Counted from the stretch's first letter, positions 49,861 through 62,196 are shown. The stretch is DNA of 64,000 nucleotides from Clavulina sp. PMI_390 (GCA_015039315.1 WIDE01000042.1:147020-211019); one strand, 5' to 3'. Made by a program: numbers and translations. The notes: generated from the sequence alone by a model not told the origin.

Positions 49861-50770
49861 TGTCGGGAGGAAATTTGAGTAATCAGAAAAACACTCCCCA
49901 ACCCACAGGGTTGCAAAGGACGAGTAGAATAGATGTAGATACGCTGTACTTGGCGTAGGTTCGGTTAGACGAATATAAAGAGATATAATCCGTCGATATT
50001 GGATGAGTTTTACAAGCGTCAGGTGAAGGGATGAGGGATGGAAGCCAGAAATAGCTTGCAGAGCACTAGATGCTAATACTGAGGTCCACACACAGGTGGA
50101 TACGTCGCTCAGCTATTAACCTAATTGGAGAGCTTTCTCGTCTAGTCAAAGCAGAGGTATTTCGCTTGTGGAGGAGATATAGCCTATTGGGCTAATGGAT
50201 GGATAATGGACACTTGGGTGCACACAGGAAGATGGGCTAGGATTGCGAACACACCGATTTCTAACTAGATACAGGTCGTATTTATACTACGGCTACGGAT
50301 CTTAGTAGTAGAGAATCGATTTAGGAAAGGAAAATGAGATCCTAGTTCCATGTGGTACACATGAACTGGATCTTGAAGGAATGGAACAAGAAATAATATC
50401 CGAAACGCAAGGATAATGCGAATGGATATGTATCGACGAAAGGGGAACGGTTAGAAGAACCGATATATGAAGGGAAGGAATACCCAGGGAGAAGAGGGTG
50501 TAAAAATAAGGATCTCCAGATTTCGGAAGTTATCAGGTCTGATCACGGAATCATACGCGACCGTATCATACGAAATGATAGCAATTCTCCGCGTAGAAAT
50601 CATGAAAGAAATGGAGGAGAAAACACGAAAAAGGTGTTGGGTAGGTAGGCCAGTATTGCCAAACATAAGGTGTCGGCGAATAAAGATGAAACGGACACGA
50701 AATACGAAATGAAATGTGATTTGCGGGAAATTGTGGGGGATGATTTGCAAGCGACGGGATCAGACGGCAC
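49861..50770 (+). mobile_element. LTR-like repeat copy, left part before gap
   Basis: Starts TGTCGGGAGGAAATTTGAG and runs to a 361-base gap. It matches 30789-31477 and overlaps in content with 51132-51770. Together the copies imply a unit of about 1.15 kb beginning TGTCGG and ending CCGACA, i.e. TG...CA ends as in LTRs. Confidence 0.85.
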
Positions 50771-51131
50771 NNNNNNNNNNNNNNNNNNNNNNNNNNNNNN
50801 NNNNNNNNNNNNNNNNNNNNNNNNNNNNNNNNNNNNNNNNNNNNNNNNNNNNNNNNNNNNNNNNNNNNNNNNNNNNNNNNNNNNNNNNNNNNNNNNNNNN
50901 NNNNNNNNNNNNNNNNNNNNNNNNNNNNNNNNNNNNNNNNNNNNNNNNNNNNNNNNNNNNNNNNNNNNNNNNNNNNNNNNNNNNNNNNNNNNNNNNNNNN
51001 NNNNNNNNNNNNNNNNNNNNNNNNNNNNNNNNNNNNNNNNNNNNNNNNNNNNNNNNNNNNNNNNNNNNNNNNNNNNNNNNNNNNNNNNNNNNNNNNNNNN
51101 NNNNNNNNNNNNNNNNNNNNNNNNNNNNNNN
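50771..51131. other. Assembly gap (361 N)
   Basis: A run of N between two copies of the same repeat. A collapsed internal region of an LTR retrotransposon, or a nested repeat, would give this picture; the true gap length is unknown. Confidence 0.95.
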
Positions 51132-52027
51132 CTTTTCTCGTCTAGTCAAAGCAGAGGTATTTCGCTTATGGGGGAGATATAGCCAATGGGGCTAATGGAT
51201 GGATAATGGACACTTGGGTGCACACAAGAAAATGGGCTAGGATTGCGAACATACCGATTTCTAACTAGATACAAGACGTAATACTACGGCTACGGATCTT
51301 AGTAGTAGAGAATCGATTTGGGAAGGAAAATGAGATCCTAGTTCCATGTGGTACACATGAACTGGATCTTGAAGGAATGGAACAAGAAATAATATCCGAA
51401 ACGCAAGGATCATGCGAGTGGATATGTATCGACAAAAGGGAAACGGTCAGAAGAACCGATATATGAAGGGAAGGTATACCCAGGGAGAAGAGGGTGTAAA
51501 AATGAGGATCTCCAGATTTTGGGATTTACCATGTCTGATTGCGGAATCATATGCGAATATACCATACGAGATGGTAGCAACTTTCCGCGTAGAGATCATG
51601 AAAGAAATGGAGGAGAAAACACAAAAAGGTGTTGGGCAGGTAGGGCAATAGTGCCAAACATAAGGTGTCAGCGTATAAAGATGAAACGGATACAAAGTAC
51701 GAAATGAAATATGATTTGCGGGAAATTGTGGGGGATAATTTGCAAGCGACGGGATCAGACGGCACACGGGGCCCTGAAACGATCCGCTTTAATGACTCAT
51801 GTGAACGCTCAAATGGAGCGGTTCACACCGGGATTAGAACTGCCTTTGCTTTGATAGCGGGCGAGTCCTTGAATTGTAGATAAGGAAAAATACACCGGGT
51901 TTCGTTCCCAGCGCTTTGTACAAAAGTGATGAATGAAGGTATTAATTAATATGCCATTTTGTGTGATATGGCGCTATACTAGCTCTAATCGAGTGTAGGT
52001 ACTAGTACAAGGATTTTCCCGCCGACA
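51132..52027 (+). mobile_element. LTR-like repeat copy, right part after gap
   Basis: Resumes about 270 bases into the repeat (CTTTTCTCGTCTAGTCAAAG) and runs to the family end ...GATTTTCCCGCCGACA at 52027. The flanks of the two copies (ACTGT before 49861, GTATC after 52027) do not form an obvious target duplication. Confidence 0.82.
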
Positions 52028-52920
52028 GTATCCTATCCTTGCGATGATGACACGCGATTACCTTGCCATTCAAGGCTCCGCCATGCGAGAGTAAATTCTC
52101 ATCAGCCCATCACGCTGATACTTACCTTCGAAATAATCTTGCGCCGTCAACACTCAGGGGTATTCAAATCGTAAATGCATCAAGAAAGATCGTGCGTACT
52201 CAAAGGAACAGAGTGAGAAGCAGCGTAATGCTGTAGGTCTAGTCTCCAGTGGTCGATGAGCGATTAGGGCGATTATCCTCCCGATATCATTTCACTTGTG
52301 TAGTCTCTAAAAAGTCTCGGAGGAAGCCTCCCAGACGGACGGGTCCGATCTTGCGGTACGATCACTGGTGACGTCCGGTCTTCAACTTTCTGGCAAAGTA
52401 AGGACTGCTAGCGGTACCGTCTTGCACTCAGGGCTCCAGGACGAGACCAAGACGGGACCGCGGCAATCCATGATGGGTGAAATGATGCTGTGGCTGCAAC
52501 CAGACTGGGTCAGACCTAGTTGTCGTAAGGCTAGGACTAGGAGCCGATACTTTCTGATAGCCGCAGGGTTGACAGATGTGCAAGTACCCTGTATTATCAA
52601 ACTACAGCTAGGTGGAGGAATGTGGAAACATGTATATACGTGTCATGCTTCACAGTAGCAGATTTGACATAGTATCAATATATAGGAGCAGAGCAGCCCT
52701 TTGAGAAATTGATCCAGATTTTGGGCTAATTTAGTAGGATGCTGCAGTGCTGACTGCTATCTAGCCACAGGACTTCAACAGAGCACAGGATGGAGGTACC
52801 TCCATCCCCATTGCTCCTTGATAAAGTTGAACAGTAGCGCGGCTTATCATGTCATGTCCAGATCGCTGATAAGTCACGGGTGACCAGCCAGCAAGATGTC
52901 GGAGCTACCTCCACCAGGCC
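52028..52920. other. Intergenic stretch downstream of K2
   Basis: Between the LTR-like repeat and the 3' end of FHA-kinase K2. Only short frames (for example 52368-52658) without motif. Confidence 0.5.
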
Positions 52921-55358
52921 TTAAGGGTGTTGCTGATCGGGAGTGTCAAGCAGCCTGCGGGGGTAAGGGTCCAAACTCCTTATCTCACGATCTTCTGTCC
53001 CATCATCAATAACCGTGCTACCTTTTTGACTCGGGGAAAGCGGTTGGTGGTCCAGTAACACGGATGTTGATAGTGCGGACTCAAGGGTGAGGGTGTCAAT
53101 ACAAACTTTGCTTGAGCAAGTAAGGGTCACGGCATTAGCATATGGGAGGTTTCCAGGGTGATGTTTCTGAGGGCTATCGGAGCCAGTTTCGGCAGCGGTT
53201 TGCCCTTGGGAGCGAGGACCGCTGGTTGCTAGCCATGGATGCTGTTGAGCCTCCTCAATTGAGGGTCGGTTTGTTGGATCATGACAGAGGATGGTAACAA
53301 CCCAGTCCTGGACTGCCAATCGATATAGCAGTATAGAATAAAGAATAAAGACGACGTTGGAAAGGGGAATGTACGCTAGCTGCGCACCTTCGGATGAAGC
53401 ACTGAACTGAAGCAAGGCGCTGGGATCATATATTCTCTCTGGTTCTTCACTTCCATCACTCTCAATCCATGCGCTGTGCTTCCCAGTCAACCTAGAATGA
53501 CGAATCAATGGACAAGAACAATGTGACACATAGGAAACACATACATGAAATAGACAATGAGTGCCATACTCCAACTGTCTACCTTGGGGCTGTAGCCAGC
53601 AGTAAGGTTCTTCAAGACTTCTGGTGCACAATAAGCTGGGGTGCCGCACACTGTCTAAAGTGAGAAATCAAGTTGTGAGATGGCATGGAAATTAAACATG
53701 AGAGATTGTCAAGTGACCTTAAGGAAAGTCTGATCATCAATCACTCTGGCTTGCCCAAAGTCAGCAATTTTGGGGATTCGATCTCGTGTAAGTAGGATGT
53801 TCTGGGATGAGCAAGTGAGCACAAACATAGCTCTGAGCATTATCTGCTGAAAATGTTACCTCAGGCTTCAAGTCACGATGCGCTATCCCCTTCGAATGAA
53901 TATACTATCAAATTGCGGAGGGTTAGTGTTCAGAACACGGCTAGGCACAATGGATCACTCCACGTACCGCAAGGCCTTGGCAAATAGAGCGAGTCATCTT
54001 TTTTGTCTCTGGCTCGTCTTTACAAATGCAAGGAAGGATTCATCCCACTGCCTGACTATATAATAATGCAGATAATCTTACTATTGCGGTGTCCTGGCTG
54101 TCGACGGATGTACATCTGCAAATCGCCTCCGTAAACTAGTTCCATCACAATATCTAAAGAGAAGAAGCGAACAAACAAACATTCAGCAGACAGCGAGAAC
54201 TGGCTGATTCAAATTCTCTTTGCTTACAAAGTTTCTCATGATCATGATAGTGCTCATAAAATGGGACGATATTCGGCTACAATTTAGTTAGCAAGATAAG
54301 GCACCGCAGTAGAAATGGCGAAATTACAAACATGACGTAGTTTGACCATGGTGTCGATTTCTCTGCTGTGGACAATATCATCATCCACTGAGCGATGCAT
54401 CTGTACCTTTGCAAAGGCCTTCACCGCTGCCAGCTTCCCAGTTGTCCGATCATGGAGCTTGTGGACAACGCCAAACGAACCACTCCCTAGCTCTTCAAGC
54501 TGCTGATATTTTCCGTATAGGCCTCCGCCGAGCTCCTCCGCCTACATTAGATGCAACAGCCGGAAGCCATTGTTAGTAGCCATATGCACAATATGATCGA
54601 CTGGGCATGTAGGGAGAGGACATGCACATGTGGGTCATCAATGCATCTGAAGATGAAGCGAATGGCGTCACTTCTTCCGTCCCCTGGTTCTCCAAACGAA
54701 ACCGTGGAAGACCCAGTGATCACCTCTCTTTTGCCTTTGCCAATCAACCTCCCGTTGATCTAAGAAAGCGGTCGAATGGGGGTATTGCTCAGCATGTTAC
54801 TCATCAATGTGAGAAGGAGAGGCTCACATAGGTGCCATTAGTTGAATGGTCATCAATGGTCAAGATATTGGTCTGCAGATGACGAGAGATAGTGCAATGT
54901 ATTGATGATACTCTGTTGTCATGGATGACAAAATCGCAGACGCGTGCCCTCCCCATCAAGTATACCAGCTTTGGCATTCTGCACACGAAAATGGGAAGAT
55001 CTGGAATGCAAGGATACAGACGACCCCATGTGTCGTCGGATTCCGAGGTCTTCATCTCGTTTTCGGACTCTGACTCCACATCGGTCATATTAGACCAACG
55101 TCTATATTTGCCTCGTGTCTCCCCAACGGCCTGCTCCAGCTGTTCCTGCTCTTCGTCTTCAAAAACAGTCTCGTCTTTATTCGACGTGGCACGATGTAGT
55201 TCTCCCTCTTCAGGCTCGATCCGTAGCAGCTCCATGGCGCTGGAGGCGGGATAACTCTGGTGTGAACCTATCTCGCCGCCATCACTATCAGATGAACTCT
55301 CTCGATCGACCTGCCGGTGAGGTTGAGTAAGGTCAGCGAACTTCACGTTACGACTCAT
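52921..55358 (-). CDS. FHA-domain Ser/Thr protein kinase K2 (Chk2/Cds1-like architecture)
   Basis: Start at ATG 55358 (MSRNVKFADLTQPHRQ); exon 1 runs to 54828. The N-terminal ~120 residues are Ser/Asp/Glu-rich. FHA domain: YLMGRARVCDFVIHDNRVSS, IHCTISRH, DHSTNGTY, and after an intron INGRLIGKGKREV and STVSFGEPG. The splice position inside the NGT(F/Y) motif is the same as in K1. Kinase: LEELGSGSFGVVHKL, AAVKAF lysine, MELVYGGDLQMYIRR, GIAHRDLKPE then NILLTRDRIPKIADFGQAR, CGTPAYCAPEVLKN, VDSWSMALIVYFMLTG, DPTNRPSIEEAQQHPWL. A C-terminal extension of about 100 residues follows and stops at 52921. Longer than K1 because of the acidic N-terminus and the C-terminal tail. Likely nuclear signalling by analogy with Chk2, but this is inference; a lineage-specific FHA-kinase paralogue is as likely. 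Confidence 0.86.
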
Positions 55359-57635
55359 TCTCAAGTGAGGACAAAGCAGAGCAGAGTGTATCCCAAGGAC
55401 AAGAGTAGTGGATAAAAGGCAAGATGAGCTAGGACGAGGGCTTGAAAGGAGTTCCAGAGTGAATGAATGGCAAGAAGTAAAGTAGGGCCTTTTCTGTATC
55501 ACGCTGTGGCACCCTCGCAAATCGCGAACATGAGCCGGATAAGCCTATCTGATGTCGGATAAACCGTCGACGCGCATTTCATACCCACAGACGACTGGTT
55601 TCTCCGCGGATAATCAGCTTCTCCGCGGATATTCGGCTTCTCCGCGGATACCCAGCTTCTCCGCGGACGCCCAGCTTCTCCACGGACTCACAACCTACCA
55701 GCCATCGTCAGTCAAATTCGTCAGATATTTTCATCAGTCAAGTATTTATTAGTCTCGAAGTTTCCTTATACGGCCGTTGAAGCCCCAAACACCCTGACTT
55801 AGATGACGAGTCCAAACTTAACAGGTAGTCAAGAACCCTGGATGTTGCCTTCTTATATGTTTTGTTCGCCAAATGGTCGGTAATTTGCGGAAACCAGTGC
55901 GGATCCGCATTCGTCTCGACGCAGTAATGAGCATAATCTTGTAGTGGCACTGTCTCGCCGAGGTCTAGAGTGGACTCCGGTACATTGAATTTGACAAGAA
56001 AGTAAATGGTTTGCGATGATGGGGGTTAGGAATTTCATATTCTGTGGTGCACTCAGAGTTAGGCATTAGACAATCCTTCTGGGTGTGTTGTGTTGAGGAT
56101 TTGAGAACTGGTGGGGCAAGTGAGAGATTCTGTTGGTAATGTAGCACAGGCAGCCTACAATATTCTGTTCTACGAAGATCCGATCTCATAGCATTGTAAG
56201 ATATTTGCGTGAGCAGACTGTGATGTTGTGCGTCAAAAGCGAAATAAGAATGTGAATAGTTCTGAAATCCGAGGCGATATTGTGGTGGAAATTTGTTGCT
56301 AAATTCAAGTACAGCGAGCGGGGGTGGCGAAAGCGCATATGCTACCATCAGGGGATTGCGGAGCAGCGAAGCTATAGACTGATGAGTCAAAGAAGCAGAA
56401 GTATTAAGTCGTCAATGAGAAACAGACGGCAAGAGACTGTTCACGGCACGTCTGAGCGGATGGATAGATTTAGAGATCAAGGAGTGCTTGAAAGCGGGGT
56501 GCATGTGAAAGGTTATCGTTGAAATGCATGATAAGATGGGATTTATTCGTAGCGCAAGGATGTCCAGTTCAGTCCCTGATGATTGGGTAGTTCAGTCAAA
56601 TATAGTGATAAGTATCATTCAGTTCAAGTGGAGTGACTTCACGAATGAATAATAGATTAGATTGAGCGGGACAGAGAGTGATGATATTTACATCGCAGCA
56701 TGGCGGCGGGTAATTGTTAGATAGCAAAAGAGTTGTTAGCGAGATGCTTACATATGGACCTAGCCGATCTTGCTACAGTAATCTGGCGAACAACCCCCCT
56801 CGGAGCTCTACTAAAGCGCTTACAGCGCTCTTACTCAGTCAGAGTATTAAGGTGTAATAATGATGAAAATGAAAGGTAAGCAAGAAAATTGCAAGATCAT
56901 GCCGTGAGCAAGCGTACAATGATGGGATGGTAGGAATACCACATACTGCGAGCACGTTTAACGCCACATACAAAACCGGTCGAGCAGCTCCATTCTTTGG
57001 CAACGACGGGCGACTGTAGCCGCAGGAAGAGCAAGCATCCACAGTGCAGATAGGTGATACTCAGAAGCGAGGTGTAAGCAACATTCCAGCAGGACAATAT
57101 GTGCAATCGCCTGATCAAGTGAGTGTTGGCATCGAACAACAGTCCAGATGTTCATTGAGGCTCAAGTCAAGTGGTTGGAGAGAGCGGGCGAGGTACGGAG
57201 AGACGGAAAAGGGGTAAACGCCCACGTGACCGTCCGGGCGTGGGGATCAGGCCAACAGACCAATCAGATCGCTGCCGGGGGGACAAAGTCTCTCGGTTTT
57301 ATAATATTGGATACTGCAATAGCCAAATAGGTCAGCATGTACATCAATTGGGGCGCAGGGTATACACTGAAGGAACAGGGGCTGGTTTTTTTTACGCAAA
57401 CCAGATACTGGATGTCCTAGGCGGATTTGAGGAGTGCGCGTAGCATCATATTATCCAGAATTCCCAGCTATTTGACTGTGTATCCAGACATCCATCTAGA
57501 GTGCGGGTGCTAACAATCCAAAAAATACTACTGCAGATAGCAGTTAAATCTTCGTCCTCGCATCACATTGCAGTTGATCTATCGGGATTTATAGCAGTAC
57601 CACACTCACGTGGCGCAAAAGTAGAAGGGATATTT
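55359..57635. other. Upstream region of K2, one possible gene remnant
   Basis: Includes the K2 promoter and a 19-nt tandem array. On the minus strand, 56390-55965 and 55950-55738 are adjacent open frames; the second (DYAHYCVETNADPHWFPQI, HLANKTYKKATSRVLDYL) reads like a real protein segment, but I cannot link it to exons or a family. The remainder shows nothing recognisable. Confidence 0.4.
55600..55694. repeat. 19-nt tandem repeat, about five copies
   Basis: The unit TTCTCCGCGGATA.(T/C)C.GC repeats every 19 bases from 55600; the last copy has CCACGG instead of CCGCGG. Each unit contains a SacII-like palindrome CCGCGG. It lies about 240 bases upstream of the K2 start codon. Confidence 0.85.
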
Positions 57636-58560
57636 TCGGCGGGAAAGTCCTTGCACCTGTGCCTACACTAAGTTAGATGTAATATAGCGTCATATCCCCC
57701 AAAATGGCGGATTAATCAATGCTTTCATCTCTCCCTTCCGTACTAAGCGCAGGGAACGAGCCCTGGCGTATTTTTCACTATATAAGATCCAGGGACTTGC
57801 CCGCTAACAAAGGCAATCCTAATCCTGGTGAAAACCATTTCATTTAATGTTCATATGAGTCATTGAGAGCGGATTGTTTTAAGGCTCCGCATGGGTCAGA
57901 TCTCGTCGCTCGTAAATCATTCTCATAATCTTCATGAAAATCACATTTCGTATTTTTATTTTGTGTCCGTTTCATTTTTATTTGCAGACATCTCGTGTTT
58001 GGGACTATTGGCCTACCTCCCAGCACCTTTTTTGTGCTTGCTCCTCCATTTCTTTCATGATTTCTATGCGGAAAATTGATACCGTCTCATATGACACAAT
58101 CACATCTGATTCCGTGATTATACATGGTAACTTCCAAAATCGGGAGATCCTCATTTTTATACCCTCTTCTCCCTGGGTATACCTTCCCTTCATATATCAA
58201 TTTCTCTAACCATTCCCCTTTCGTAGATTCATATCCATTCGTATCATCCTTGCTTCTCAGATATTATTTGTTGTCCCATTCCTTCACAATCCAGCTCATG
58301 GGCGCCACATGGAGCTAGGATCTCATTTTCTGTTCTTAAATCGATTTTTGACTACTAAGATCCGTAGCCGTAGTATAAATACGGCCTGTATGTAGTTAGA
58401 AACCGGTGTGCAGGTAATACCAGCCTATTACCCTGTAGGCACCCAAGTGTCTAATCCACCTATCCCCCCAAGCATCCATATATAAATCCATTCATCACTG
58501 CTGAGAGGAATAACTCTGCATTGACTAGACGAGAAGATATCCTGTAGGCTAATAGCTGAG
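57636..58560 (-). mobile_element. Diverged LTR-like repeat copy, reverse orientation, truncated
   Basis: Read on the minus strand it begins GCTCAGCTATTAGCCTA, i.e. about 260 bases into the family, passes through CTACGGCTACGGATCTT and ends ...TTTCCCGCCGAAAATA. Many substitutions relative to 49861-52027 mark it as an older copy. Confidence 0.75.
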
Positions 58561-58579
58561 CAATGTGCATGTATGATTG

Positions 58580-58636
58580 TTCCCCAGAGCAAGTTGTTGT
58601 TTCCCAGAGCAAGTCTACTTTCCCCAGAGCTGATGA
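58580..58636. repeat. TTCCCAGAGC array, 20-bp period, three copies
   Basis: Copies at 58580, 58600 and 58620 (TTCCCCAGAGCAAG, TTTCCCAGAGCAAG, TTCCCCAGAGCTGATG). The same word and period occur at 63773-63872, and the bases before each array are similar (TGCATG...TTG). Confidence 0.75.
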
Positions 58637-58671
58637 AAACACATGCTACCAAGACATACTATATACCATTA

Positions 58672-59253
58672 GGCAAGTTTTGCAAAGCCAATTTTTGGTT
58701 CTGGGCCTATATAAATGTGAACAACAGAACCAAAATTTGCTTTTGGCAGTCTCACCATGGTTCAATTGCATGGAAAATTGGCTGGTGCAAACAGATATCC
58801 TTATGCTTACTCCATGCAAAGTTCAAAGAAAAACTGGGATAGCATGGCCAAGCCATCAACATAGGCTTGTTTTCCCTTATTTGGTTCTAGGAGCAATGGT
58901 GGCACAGTTGAGCCTACAAAAATTGTTGCTGTGTGTCTTTCCCTTCCATAACTTGGTAGCTTGTACAAAAATGTATGATTATTGCACTCATGGCTTTGTT
59001 GAGCATGAATGAAGCATCTATCATGTGTTCTCTCCCAGAAACATTCTATGCACCATGATGTCAAATGATCAATGTAGCATTCCTATAGCCATAATACTGA
59101 TGCTTGTATATGGTTCTATAACCCTATTAGCCCTTTAATGGCGCATTTGATGGAAAATAACAGGCAAAGAGCCAGGCCATGGGGCAATGCCAAATTTTGG
59201 CTTATGTCATAACCAAAATTTCAGAACCAAATTTTGGCTTTGCAAAACTTGCC
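58672..59253. mobile_element. 582-bp MITE-like inverted-repeat element
   Basis: The left end GGCAAGTTTTGCAAAGCCAA (58672) pairs with the right end ending at 59253 over about 32 bases with two mismatches; the flanks are TA on both sides (58670-58671 and 59254-59255). No transposase. A plus frame inside (58563-59012) has no motif and is probably chance. Confidence 0.85.
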
Positions 59254-59526
59254 TAGTCAATGCAAAAAATTCAGGGAAATTCACTGATATTGGTAATATT
59301 TTCCCACGCTCAAAACTGAATCCAAAATAAGCACATTACTGTATGTCTCAGTCAACTGCAGGTGACCCAGGATGTTCAGATATGCTGCTTCATATAGTAC
59401 CAAACTAAGCTCCAATGTTGACATCTATTTGTACCCTTGTTGTTGATGTAGGCAAGGCATGCTGCTACCACACATGAGTTTCCATTTTTGCCAAAGGCAG
59501 TGCACATTACCTAACTTTCTCATACC
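59254..59526. other. Short non-coding spacer
   Basis: No gene or repeat recognised between two inverted-repeat elements. Confidence 0.45.
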
Positions 59527-59788
59527 ACACCATGATAAAATTGATGTACAAAGGGTTATATTGTGAAAAATATGTACTCTAATCTAGATTATTATATGCC
59601 TAAAACAGCTGATTATATTTTTGGTCTTGGGTGTAGTATATTGTGATCTTATTCAGGCTCCTTGTTTGGAGTAAATGTTCAAAATAAGACCTAGATGTAA
59701 TCATCTGTTTTTGTCTTATAATAATGTGGATTAGAGTACATATTTTTCACAATATAACCCTTTGTACATCAATTTTATCATGGTGTGT
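59527..59788. mobile_element. 262-bp inverted-repeat element with 70-bp arms
   Basis: The left arm from 59527 (ACACCATGATAAAATTGATG...) and the right arm ending at 59788 are reverse complements over about 70 bases with two mismatches. The loop is about 120 bases. The transcript could fold into a long hairpin. I see no clear target duplication. Confidence 0.85.
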
Positions 59789-62196
59789 AGAGCTCAGAGT
59801 GCTTTGGCACTGAGTTGCAGGTGGCTGTTAGGTGGTTGTGTATATTGTAGTGTGTGCTATTGGCATGCACAATGATTGGGAGACAGAAACCAGTAAAACA
59901 TACAATGAGGGGAACTTGTCACACCAAGTCACTACCTATGTACAGTAGGCTCAACACCACATATGAATTGTATCTATCTATATAGTTAAGTGTGACAGCA
60001 CAACTTGTTGAATAGAATGAAAAATAAAGAAATAAAAGATTGGCCAAGTGAGCAATGTCATGAGGCTACCTTCTACCCATCCTTACAATTATATTGGGAA
60101 AAATACATACTCTAATCTACATTATTATAAGACAAAAATACATGAGTATGTCTGAGTCACATTTTTGAGTAAATCCTAATGACAAGGTCAAAAATTGTGT
60201 ATAACCAGAATGTGTTTCAGATTTGGCCTGGATATACTTATGTATTTTTGTTTTATAATAAGGGTGAAGCTATTTGGAACCCCGAGGTTTCAGCACCCCT
60301 CCCCCCTTGGCCCAACCATATCCAATGGTGAATCCTACAGGTGCTATGAGGAGGAGAATCTCTAAAAGAAAAGAAATCCAATCTACAAAGAAAGTCTACC
60401 TCAATAGAAGGTCCAAGCGAAGTGCTGAGATCTAATATCCAAGATAAACAAAAGGAGAAAGGAAAACTAAGATGGTATGAATATGGATAACAAACAACAA
60501 GGTTCACCCCTGCGGGCGCGACGATAGGATAAGGAGGAAGAATTTGTCCAGTTATTGTACACCTCTGACTGTAATTTAGACCCAAAATACCTAAATAGCA
60601 CAATGAGTTCTCCTCAGGTCCTTAGTATCGGTGCCTCGCCATGGTCATAGACGCTCGCTTTACTTACTAAAGCATGGCTTTTTCCTCGTTGATGCTATCT
60701 AATTTACATGGTGCTTCTCCTGCGATATATAGTCGCTCCGCCACTTTCCCCTTTTCTTCTGCTCAAATACTTGCATCCGTGCACGTCGCTTACTGTATAT
60801 TCTATTGGACTACTCAAGGTCTTCTTCCCCGCCCCCCACCCCTCCACATTGACTTCTAATTATTATTTCAATTGATTCCCTGACGAATTGATATACGCTT
60901 CCTAGCTAGCAGAGGTGATCACAACCCCGCGATTACTGTTATGGATCGATTGTCTAATCAGTAATGACTCATCACATCCCCACACCTTGTCGTACCATTC
61001 CAGTCCACTCGCTCAGTTTTCCTTCGATTTTTATCACTGTACGATGAATAATTGTAGTTTGCAGTCATTAGGGCTGCCTGGAATCAACTCTTGTCATCCT
61101 TCCTCTAATTCTTGTCTTCATGTCCTTCTCTCGCCTCCAATCCGCTTAGTTTCTGTCCCGCTGAGCTCGACGGTCACGTTAAACTCGATTTCTCGATTCC
61201 GCCTCTTTCCAATCGAGACCGGTAACAATTAAATTGTAAATTTCACACGGTGGCCAGGTAAGAAACCGATGGAGGCTTTCCTCTCTCTCTCAAAAACACC
61301 CACGTTTCCATAGGTGCTAGGCTCAGTACATACATGTCAATCCATTAGTTGGCCGGCGATTCTACCTATAGTAGATCAGGCCAATATGTACCAATCTGCC
61401 AGTGGACGTTTCCACTGAATGTCAAAAGTAACTATATATCACCGAATCTCAGCCAATCAGTGGGGGTGATTATGATGTATTAGTGCGGCATGATGAGCAT
61501 AAAGTGACTAAGGCCTGGCGTATAATAATGATTAAGCTGCCCCAATAAACCCACAATGCGCCCGGATACTGGTCAATTGGCACTTTTCTGCGGTGCTCGG
61601 AGCGCGAGGTCCTGGCGGGAGATGAGGATTTGGGGTAATCGATCACTCATGAGGTCACAAAAGATTGCGAATCCGGGGGTGGCTATTTAACTGATGATAC
61701 ATACGGCCCACAGTGATGAGAATTATGTTTTTACGCCCTGATTGGATGACTGGCAAGGACGGACGATTATCTTGCATACATGAATAGAGGATGAGGGGTT
61801 ATTGTCTTTGATGATAGATCTGGTGCGTACCGTTTGTGATCACGCGGTTTGTCCGTCGGACTCGGAGTTGCTGTAGCTGGGCAATAAAATAGGGCGGGAA
61901 ACTCATCACAGTAGTGTTCAGATGCAAGAAATTGGTCATGAGCGAGAGGTGGATCAGCGAAAGATTAGCGTTATTGCGCGAGATGGTATAGCCCTTGTAG
62001 GTTGTGAATGCAGCGACAATCTCAGTTATCTACTATGGGGGAACGGAATCTTTCTCTTAGCTCGATACGGACAGGAGGTCGCACGGCGAGACGCATATCA
62101 GATCTTTCACTCTTTGTTCATTGTAATGCATATCGCTTGTTCATTTCTTGTATTATTGCTCCTGCTTTGCTCTGCAAAATGTAACTAATAGCAATA
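59789..62196. other. Non-coding stretch with a degraded hairpin repeat
   Basis: About 60090-60265 repeats arm words of the preceding element (TACTCTAATCTACATTATTA) and has its own inverted pair (AAGACAAAAATACAT and ATGTATTTTTGTTTT), so it looks like an old relative. 60756-60870 resembles 21541-21660. Plus frame 61922-62188 (88 codons, hydrophobic end) has no motif. No supported gene. Confidence 0.5.

Noticed and set aside
50670..51195. ORFs spanning the N gap
   Set aside because: They are artefacts of translating N; no coding evidence on either side.
58563..59012. 149-codon plus-strand ORF
   Set aside because: It spans the TTCCCAGAGC array and most of the 582-bp MITE, so it is chance reading through repeat sequence.
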